A DNA stretch of 14,297 bases from Planctomycetaceae bacterium (GTDB taxonomy: Bacteria > Planctomycetota > Planctomycetia > Planctomycetales > Planctomycetaceae): the NCBI GenBank assembly GCA_015487825.1, contig WFOZ01000252.1:1-14297 (forward strand). The letters are read 5' to 3'. The translations under genes were made by a program, and so were the position numbers. Under the pieces are notes generated by a model, which had not been told where the DNA came from, ran no database searches, and saw only the letters and a program-made list of their open reading frames with translations. Positions 10,401-14,297 of the stretch are shown here, piece by piece; positions within the stretch are counted from its first letter, which is position 1; every line of letters begins with the position of its first letter.

Positions 10401-10699
10401 TACGATGTCGCCAACACCCCCAAAGCAACTCCGGACCGTTCAAGCAATGTGGCATATTTGACAGGCACACCGGGAATCCGATTTGCAGGCCTCTTGGCAT
10501 AAGTGCCAATCTTTTCTTCTTCCCAATGACAACCAGCCACGCCAGCCAGCGTCAACGAGGCTCCCATCAACTGCAACCAACGACGACGCGAAACTCCTTC
10601 AGGAACCAAAGAAGCCGCCTCGGGAAATTCTCGATGCAGATATTCCTGAAAAGCAGGCTTATCGTGCAGTTCTTCCAGACTTCGCCAGTAGTTAGCCAT
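7451..10699 (-). CDS. actB: ACIII iron-sulfur subunit ActB (molybdopterin-oxidoreductase-like domain plus Fe-S domain)
   Basis: The largest peripheral ACIII subunit, facing the periplasm, at 1082 residues. Near the N-terminus [21 protein letters not shown] (37-57) is a Tat-type twin-arginine signal ending in a lipobox-like Cys57. Residues about 60-740 resemble a molybdopterin-oxidoreductase catalytic subunit; in this family no molybdenum cofactor is bound. The C-terminal Fe-S domain (about 770-1040) has four Cys groups: [11 protein letters not shown] near 794, [14 protein letters not shown] near 870-883, [12 protein letters not shown] near 900-911, and CTYC near 953 with CQESCP near 985. This fits the three [4Fe-4S] plus one [3Fe-4S] set known for ACIII. 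The C-terminus is a tail rich in His, Glu and Asp. I use the ATG at 10697-10699; the frame extends 3 codons to a TTG at 10708. It follows actA by 92 bp. Confidence 0.96.
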   Translation of the reverse strand: MANYWRSLEELHDKPAFQEYLHREFPEAASLVPEGVSRRRWLQLMGASLTLAGVAGCHWEEEKIGTYAKRPANRIPGVPVKYATLLERSGVALGVLATSYDGRPIKIDVNPEHPQGFIGTDTFAQASVLELYDPDRIAREPEDGTHKQLYDPNQQAVLRERSKGNTSARSWEQFESFAADWLKTALADGGKGVRVLCGASSSPSLHRMKAELARKLPDSKWYEYEPVSRDRELLGAELASGSRVRVRYHLDQADIVVGFDSDLFDFHPESLRHVKEWADSRVPEDGEMNRVYAVESCYTRLGQNADHRLPLPSSRVASFLVELSDKIQGALAGSPPHEGEAKGDSARKVLDAMVDDLVHHKGKSLLVAGPSQPPEVHALCLQVNSLLGNFGKTVTAVSSPDVDRLEHAVAIKSLAEEIAAGEVQSLIILGGNPVYNSPSDIDFAELMSKVPVTVRLGQFDDETSLVSKWYVPETHDLEAWGDGRSWDGTLGIRQPLLSPLHKGVSNIELLAILLQQEERSGQQIVKKTVGFFVKSLSRKVWEQAIHDGFFPGTALSAVEGLKIADGLGAKLAPWVEGVKSAETTGLDVVYHPDDCVYDGRFANSAWLQELPGSLTKVTWDNVATISPKTALEYQLSDGDLVEVSQGQGGGSFKVPVVRIPGQAENTLGVCLGYGRTAAGHVGGSVADNVEPVGSSAYQLMTSNSAGFDTGASLKKLGSQHLLATTQDHWAIDVAGMQEIGKRVGNLVREGTVTEYQSNRGFAEQRVHHPPLESLWEEHKWSDDYQWGMGIDLTRCVGCNSCVTACQSENNIPVVGKDQVSRNREMHWIRIDRYFVTAPDKKTPNPDDKEIDPATFDPVNMGVSTQPINCQHCENAPCEQVCPVAATMHSSEGLNEMVYNRCIGTRYCGNNCPYKVRRFNYFSNAIPLMKPEKELVQLVLNPEVTVRSRGVMEKCTYCVQRIQNGKITAKNEQRLLEDGEVKTACQESCPVDAISFGNLQDEQSQVSKDHANPRCYAMLGELNVKPRTQYLSRIRNPHPWLEKDYYLQPHEVHGHEDAHHDEEHGHEDGHAEDKSAADKPAVK

Positions 10700-10791
10700 G
10701 AATCTCAAAATTTCAAAATGAAGGTGTCAGTAACCGACCAGTAGATGAATCTAAACTCAACAAAACAAAAGCAACCTCAAGACATTACCAC

Positions 10792-11487
10792 CTAGCGATG
10801 ACATGTCGTGCAATGCTCGCTGGGATGAATACCCCGCTCCAGAGCAATCGCCGCCCCTATCGCTTTCGCATCCCCATCAGGCTTCCAGCCCAGATTGGTC
10901 ACCTGATCAACAGGCCGCAAATTCGGCTCCGCGTCTCGATGACACTTCAAGCAAAAGCCCATTGCCAAAGTTGCCTTCTGCTCAACCACTTCCATTTGAT
11001 CAACCCGCCCATGACAGGAAACGCAACTCACTCCACGAGTTACGTGAGCACTGTGATCGAAGTAGACATAATCGGGCAGATCGTGAACTCTCTGCCAGGG
11101 AATAGGCTCATTCAACGCTGCAGCCTCACGAACAGGAGCCAACTTGACACTCTCCACGTGAATACCGACAGCAACTGCTTCCCCTTTTTCATTCTTGCCC
11201 TGATGGCAATTCAGACAGGTCGCCACAGGAGGCACCGCAGCATGAGCGGCAATTTCAACAGTATTATGGCAATACCTGCAATCCATTTTCAGCCGACCAG
11301 CATGAAGGGCATGACTGAACGGAACAGGTTGCTCTGGACGATAACCGACATCGGACGTTTCTGGCTGAATTGCGTAGGCAAACAGCCCGCCATAATAAAC
11401 CAGAACAATCCCTAAAAACCCAGCCATCACAGGGAGAAGAGGGTTGATCCAGGCTGGAAACTGAAATCGCTTCATAGATTCACTCAT
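10792..11487 (-). CDS. actA: ACIII pentaheme cytochrome c subunit ActA
   Basis: ActA is the membrane-anchored pentaheme cytochrome of alternative complex III. A single helix at about residues 15-38 (start MSES) is followed by a periplasmic domain with five CxxCH sites: 70-74 CRYCH, 91-95 CLNCH, 155-159 CVSCH, 179-183 CLKCH and 226-230 [20 protein letters not shown] before the first site supplies candidate distal histidines, as in the c7/NrfH-like fold. The protein ends one residue after the fifth heme site. The start is uncertain: ATG at 11487 (231 residues), ATG at 11475 (MKRFQFP, 227 residues) or a longer frame to 11562, which would run into the tandem repeats and is unlikely. None has a strong ribosome binding site. 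It is the first gene of the leftward cluster. Confidence 0.94.
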   Translation of the reverse strand: MSESMKRFQFPAWINPLLPVMAGFLGIVLVYYGGLFAYAIQPETSDVGYRPEQPVPFSHALHAGRLKMDCRYCHNTVEIAAHAAVPPVATCLNCHQGKNEKGEAVAVGIHVESVKLAPVREAAALNEPIPWQRVHDLPDYVYFDHSAHVTRGVSCVSCHGRVDQMEVVEQKATLAMGFCLKCHRDAEPNLRPVDQVTNLGWKPDGDAKAIGAAIALERGIHPSEHCTTCHR

Positions 11488-11554
11488 CAAAATAACTGAT
11501 AACTCGACCCGCAAAAGAGAGTCAGCAGAATTAAACAAACAGAAAACCGGCAAT

Positions 11555-11644
11555 CCCAGCACGACTGGTTCATTCTGAGAGCCGTAACCAAACTGATATT
11601 TTTCTATAATTTGCGAGCCGTTCGCAAACTTGTACCGTTAGTAA
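11555..11644 (-). repeat. Tandem repeat unit 1 of a two-hairpin ~90-bp element upstream of actA
   Basis: This 90-bp unit is followed directly by a second at a period of exactly 90 bases. The first 38 bases differ from unit 2 at only two positions, the centre (about 16 bases) is diverged, and the end (AATTTGCG...CGCAAA...ACCGTTAGTAA) is conserved. It contains TGGTT (11566-11570) pairing with AACCA (11586-11590), and a perfect 7-bp stem TTTGCGA (11610-11616) with TCGCAAA (11622-11628). It ends about 68 bases before the preferred actA start, so it would lie in the 5' leader or promoter region. The strand given is that of the operon. Confidence 0.85.
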
Positions 11645-11735
11645 CCCAGCACGGCTGGTTCATTCTGATAGCCGTAACCAAAATCAAATCTTCCAGGAAA
11701 TTTGCGCAACACGCAAAAAAATTAACCGTTAGTAA
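11645..11735 (-). repeat. Tandem repeat unit 2 of the two-hairpin element
   Basis: The second unit begins with CCCAGCACGGCTGG and ends with ACCGTTAGTAA. It carries TGGTT (11656-11660) with AACCA (11676-11680), a CCAGC/GCTGG hairpin at its start, an alternative ACGGCT/AGCCGT pairing, and TTTGCG (11701-11706) with CGCAAA (11712-11717). Unit 1 has a single G-to-A change in the CGGCT core. Read on the minus strand, this leaves G-U wobbles in both the short hairpin and the alternative pairing; on the plus strand it leaves mismatches. Confidence 0.85.
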
Positions 11736-11806
11736 TACAGAATAGACACAATCCGCTACAGAACGCAGATGAAAAACGGAAGACAAACCCGTTACGTGAC
11801 TGAATG

Positions 11807-11818
11807 GATTCTAGAATC
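11807..11818. other. 12-bp perfect palindrome GATTCTAGAATC
   Basis: An exact inverted repeat without spacer, about 320 bp upstream of actA and 70 bp beyond the tandem repeats. It could be an operator-type site, but a single such palindrome may occur by chance. Confidence 0.25.
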
Positions 11819-12029
11819 GTCCTCAATATATACAATGCAACAAACAAAAACATCCGACGACAAACGTGTTTATAGATACAAAAGAGCTACTCACGCCCGC
11901 CTGCCCTCTCACTCAGTATACCCAGAGTTAACTGGCAAGAACTCCTATATCTCCTGAATAACCAAGATGCCTTTAGCAAGAAAAAGTAGTCCCACTTCCC
12001 CTCGAAACAGCATTTCAAAAATATTGAAC

Positions 12030-12065
12030 GGTTTGTATTGCAGTTTTGCCTTAAAGACAAGTCAA
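12030..12065 (-). promoter_or_regulatory. Weak sigma-70-like promoter candidate facing the ACIII operon
   Basis: On the minus strand TTGACT is followed after 17 bases by TGCAAT. The -35 match is good and the -10 is poor. It would give a leader of more than 500 bases before actA, including both tandem repeat units. This is suggestive only. Confidence 0.2.
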
Positions 12066-12385
12066 CGCCCTGTTGTAAGTTCAATTTGCTCAAAAATTAG
12101 TCGGAATTCCTCTGCTTAACCTGCCCTCAAATCGGCCTGTTTCTTCCCTGTGTTGCCCCCATAGTGCAGGTTCACATTCCCGCCGAAGGAGAGGCGAGGC
12201 AGCCACTAATTAAAGATCACTTTGTCTTGTTTGCAGTTGAGCTTAGCCCAACAAATAGGCCATCGGGACATGAATAATCTATAACTAGCCCAGGACACTT
12301 AAACTGAATATATAGAGTCCTATTTACTACCTAATTGGCATCGATGGCACTCAGTTAGACCTGAAACGCTCTCTCACTTCGCAGC

Positions 12386-12877
12386 CTACGAGCCAGAGGT
12401 GACTGCTCTATGTGAAATTTCCATTGTTTGCAGATCAACCACCGCTATTGTGAACTTGTGAGCCCGATACATTGCACCAGGATTGAGAACATGCGTTTGC
12501 CCAACGGTGCGCTGCTCAGCGACATGGGTATGCCCATAACAGACCAGGTCGAAATCACCTGAATGAATGGCTTCATCAAACCGGTACTGCTCATGGCTAT
12601 GCAATAACGCAATACGTTTTCCACCCAAGTGCAAATCACCAAATAAACCTTCCCATTGTTGCTGATTTGCTTTAACAATCTCACCAAGCTGATCAGGATA
12701 ATCGCAATTCCCGGCAACGAAATGAGTTGGCCATGACACAAACTGGGAAACGACTTCATCACCACCGACATCACCACAATGCAGAATACGCTCAACGTCG
12801 CACTGCTTCAGTATCGCCACTGCGTCTTGCGTATGTGCTTCATGTCCGTGTGTGTCGCTGATGACTCCTATTCGCAT
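12386..12877 (-). CDS. YfcE/MJ0936-type metallophosphoesterase
   Basis: A small calcineurin-like phosphoesterase with a two-metal site, expected to be cytoplasmic (no signal peptide). At 163 residues it is the usual length for the family. The metal motifs are in order: DTHGH (Asp8, His10), GD (Asp36), GNCD (Asn57), the LLHSH block (His93/His95) and GHTH (His116, His118), followed by LNPGA where many relatives have LNPGS. The start ATG at 12875-12877 has TGGAGA about nine bases upstream. Members of this family hydrolyse phosphodiester or model phosphate substrates in vitro; the natural substrate cannot be inferred here. It is read leftward, 820 bp upstream of actA and divergently from map, so it is probably its own transcription unit. 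Confidence 0.93.
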   Translation of the reverse strand: MRIGVISDTHGHEAHTQDAVAILKQCDVERILHCGDVGGDEVVSQFVSWPTHFVAGNCDYPDQLGEIVKANQQQWEGLFGDLHLGGKRIALLHSHEQYRFDEAIHSGDFDLVCYGHTHVAEQRTVGQTHVLNPGAMYRAHKFTIAVVDLQTMEISHRAVTSGS

Positions 12878-13031
12878 CTGACTTTTTCTCCAGGCTGATA
12901 AATCCGGTTGAGTTGTTTCAAAAGGGTTATTTTATACTTCAATGCCTGTTTATTATCTATGCAGGTTTTCGAGAATGTCTGTGCCCCTTGATTGTATTGA
13001 GATTTCCTTAGCTGGACAGCGTCAGGTTCAA

Positions 13032-13061
13032 CTCGTTCCCAAGGTGGACCTTGGGAACGAG
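13032..13061. repeat. 30-bp near-perfect palindrome of the dispersed 'CGTTCCCAAG' type
   Basis: Arms CTCGTTCCCAAGGT and ACCTTGGGAACGAG are exactly complementary over 14 bp with only GG between them. The core 'CGTTCCCA...TGGGAACG' is, from memory, a widely dispersed intergenic palindrome in cyanobacteria, planctomycetes and proteobacteria, of the kind associated with REP elements. It has no T-run and sits between divergent promoters, so a terminator role is unlikely. Confidence 0.8.
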
Positions 13062-13229
13062 GACAAACGGAGAGAGTATTTTTCATGACCGAGGCGGGCA
13101 TCGATTCCAGCAGCTTGCTCTCTGTTCAGATTTTGCAATCTCAGGGAATCTAACACTCTGTAAGGTTGCAACAATGTTCACTGAACTCAACAATGGCAAC
13201 TGAAACCACCCCCTGTTCATAAACATGAT

Positions 13230-13233
13230 GGAG
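13230..13233 (+). promoter_or_regulatory. Ribosome binding site supporting the GTG start of map
   Basis: GGAG lies eight bases before the GTG at 13242. The two ATG codons just upstream (13225 and 13228) are out of frame, so this site decides the start. Confidence 0.6.
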
Positions 13234-13241
13234 CCAACCAG

Positions 13242-14069
13242 GTGAATCTGGCCCGAATTCGCGATGCCCTGCTGCCCGGTAATCGCAGAAATTATCCTAT
13301 TTACGAAAACAGCGATATAGAAATGCTCCGCAAGGCGGCAGCATTCAATTCGCAGTTAATGGACATGCTGCGCGAACAGGTTAAGCCGGGGATTTCGACT
13401 GACTATTTAGATAAACTGGCAGCCGACTATATTACAGGACATGGTCATATTGCTGCCTGCCTTGGCTACAAGGGGTATCCAAAATCAATATGCACCAGCG
13501 TTAATGATGTTGTCTGCCATGGCATCCCCGGCAAGGCAATTCTTCAGCAGGGAGATATTGTTAACGTTGATGTCACTTCTATTGTTGATGGCTGGTACGG
13601 GGATCAGTCGGAAACTTTTTTTGTCGGTGAAGTTTCCAGTGAGGCAAAGGCGTTAACACAAGTTACATTTGACTCGCTGTATGTTGGCATTCGAGCAGCC
13701 CGCCCTTACTGTAGTGTGTATGATATCGCCCGCGCGATCACCCGACACGCTGAATCGCGAGGTTACAGTGTCGTCAGAAGTTATCAGGGGCATGGCATCG
13801 GTAGAGAATTTCATCAGGAGCCGGGCGTTCCGCATTATCCTCATGAATCGACACGGAAAAGCATTATTGTTCCCGGTTGCTGTTTCACCATCGAACCGAT
13901 GATTAACATTGGCGCTCCCGAAACATACATCGAACAGGACGGCTGGACTGTCCGCACCAAAGACCACAGTCTTTCTGCTCAGTTCGAGCACCAGATTCTT
14001 ATGACCACAGACGGTCCGGAAATTCTGACTCTCACACAAAACGGCCCCCAGGAAGGTCATTGCTTCTGA
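13242..14069 (+). CDS. map: Type I methionine aminopeptidase
   Basis: Removes the initiator methionine from nascent cytoplasmic proteins; a pita-bread-fold dimetal hydrolase. The protein is 275 residues, a little longer than E. coli Map, with about 20 extra N-terminal residues. The metal ligands are all present: Asp110 (NVDVTS), Asp121 (GDQSETFF), His184 ([16 protein letters not shown]), Glu218 (FTIEPM) and Glu249 (QFEHQI). Substrate-side His93 (VCHGIPG) and His191 also match the E. coli positions. There is no N-terminal zinc-finger or SEC-C extension. The start is GTG at 13242 with GGAG upstream. It is divergent from the metallophosphoesterase gene, and a further rightward gene starts 141 bp downstream. 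Confidence 0.96.
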   Translation: MNLARIRDALLPGNRRNYPIYENSDIEMLRKAAAFNSQLMDMLREQVKPGISTDYLDKLAADYITGHGHIAACLGYKGYPKSICTSVNDVVCHGIPGKAILQQGDIVNVDVTSIVDGWYGDQSETFFVGEVSSEAKALTQVTFDSLYVGIRAARPYCSVYDIARAITRHAESRGYSVVRSYQGHGIGREFHQEPGVPHYPHESTRKSIIVPGCCFTIEPMINIGAPETYIEQDGWTVRTKDHSLSAQFEHQILMTTDGPEILTLTQNGPQEGHCF

Positions 14070-14210
14070 TGCTCTCTTCCTGCTCGGATACGCTTTATGA
14101 AAAGGGAGCTGCATCCCAGAACAACGTCTTGCCGAATTATTATCCTGAGTAAAACCTTACCATCTCGATTCATATTTCGACTACATATTAACGATTTTTG
14201 AGGTGATGAA

Positions 14211-14297
14211 ATGCTGGCAAACATCGAGCAACGATCTTTCTGTTTCCGTTTAACGGCATCGGTTTTCTGCAAGTTTCTGCTGCTGTTTTTATCGGTC
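14211..14297 (+). CDS. Start of an unidentified gene with hydrophobic N-terminus (cut by window edge)
   Basis: A frame opening with ATG at 14211 runs 29 codons to the window end without a stop. GAGG lies seven bases upstream (14200-14203), a well-placed ribosome binding site. The visible residues are a short polar segment with two arginines (MLANIEQRSFCFR) followed by a hydrophobic run including VFCKFLLLFLSV. This is consistent with a signal peptide or a first membrane helix. The product cannot be identified from this piece. It has the same direction as map, 141 bp downstream. Confidence 0.55.
   Translation, partial: MLANIEQRSFCFRLTASVFCKFLLLFLSV

Larger units (their letters stand above)
11736..12385. 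other. 650-bp gene-poor stretch between the repeats and the metallophosphoesterase gene
   Basis: No reading frame here has a good start, ribosome binding site or recognisable protein, and no tRNA or other known RNA was seen. It has a perfect 12-bp palindrome GATTCTAGAATC at 11807-11818, a weak leftward promoter-like pair near 12030-12065, and a GC-richer patch at about 12165-12205 with a short CGCC/GGCG stem. It probably holds the promoter of the leftward respiratory cluster and the 3' end of the metallophosphoesterase transcript. No clear terminator is visible after the latter. Confidence 0.6.
12878..13241. other. 364-bp divergent spacer between the metallophosphoesterase and map genes
   Basis: The spacer holds the palindromic repeat at 13032-13061 and, presumably, promoters for both flanking genes, but no convincing -35/-10 pair stands out. 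A 77-codon leftward frame crossing the palindrome is rejected as a gene. Confidence 0.6.

Noticed and set aside
11488..11562. N-terminal extension of ActA
   Set aside because: The extra 25 codons run into repeat unit 1, lack a ribosome binding site, and place an unneeded hydrophobic piece ahead of the normal anchor helix.
11555..11735. Possible CRISPR array
   Set aside because: Only two contiguous units with internal divergence, no spacer-repeat pattern of 25-40 bases, and no cas genes nearby.
11604..11786. 60-codon leftward frame over the tandem repeats
   Set aside because: Most of it is translation of the repeat units and there is no ribosome binding site.
11887..12093. 68-codon leftward frame in the gene-poor stretch
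   Set aside because: It begins at TTG with no ribosome binding site, and its composition does not look like a folded or membrane protein.
13032..13061. Intrinsic terminator
   Set aside because: No T-run on either side, and it lies between divergently transcribed genes where no transcript should end.
12868..13101. 77-codon leftward reading frame upstream of the metallophosphoesterase
   Set aside because: It overlaps the metallophosphoesterase start, reads straight through the 30-bp palindrome (giving a PRSQGPPWERV-like peptide typical of spurious frames over such repeats), and has no recognisable domain.
13653..14114. 153-codon minus-strand frame opposite map
   Set aside because: Antisense to methionine aminopeptidase, with no recognisable family features.

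Overview
The window holds most of a respiratory gene cluster, all read leftward (minus strand): a quinol:cytochrome c oxidoreductase of the alternative complex III (ACIII) type, followed by a caa3-type cytochrome c oxidase. In transcription order it runs actA (pentaheme c), actB (molybdopterin-oxidoreductase-like plus Fe-S), actC (NrfD-like), a fused actD-actE, actF, a small single-pass membrane protein, a SCO/SenC copper chaperone, coxB with a C-terminal cytochrome c domain, and the first 192 codons of coxA, cut by the left window edge. Gene order, the ActD-ActE fusion, moderate GC and the style of the intergenic DNA suggest a planctomycete, perhaps near Gimesia/Rubinisphaera. That placement is inference and no taxonomic marker is present.

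Expected electron path (family knowledge): menaquinol is oxidised at ActC (ActF is a related membrane subunit without a cofactor). Electrons pass through the Fe-S clusters in the C-terminal half of ActB to the hemes of ActA and ActE, then to the cytochrome c domain of CoxB, to CuA, and to heme a and the heme a3-CuB site of CoxA. The SCO protein would help load CuA. The window encodes seven CxxCH heme sites: five in ActA, one in ActD-E and one in CoxB.

Upstream of actA is an ~820-bp stretch with no convincing gene. It begins with two tandem ~90-bp repeat units. A diverged third copy of the same two-hairpin element sits in opposite orientation between actDE and actF. The rest of the stretch shows little beyond a weak promoter-like match and a 12-bp palindrome.

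Right of that are a leftward YfcE-type metallophosphoesterase and a rightward type I methionine aminopeptidase. Between them is a divergent 364-bp spacer carrying a 14+2+14 perfect palindrome of the dispersed 'CGTTCCCAAG' type. At the right edge a new rightward gene with a good ribosome binding site and a hydrophobic N-terminus begins and is cut off.

I see no rRNA, tRNA, CRISPR array, transposase or phage gene. The core genes belong to known families. The less familiar items are the ActD-E fusion, the small protein between actF and SCO, the histidine-rich tail of ActB, and the structured repeat family in and ahead of the operon.
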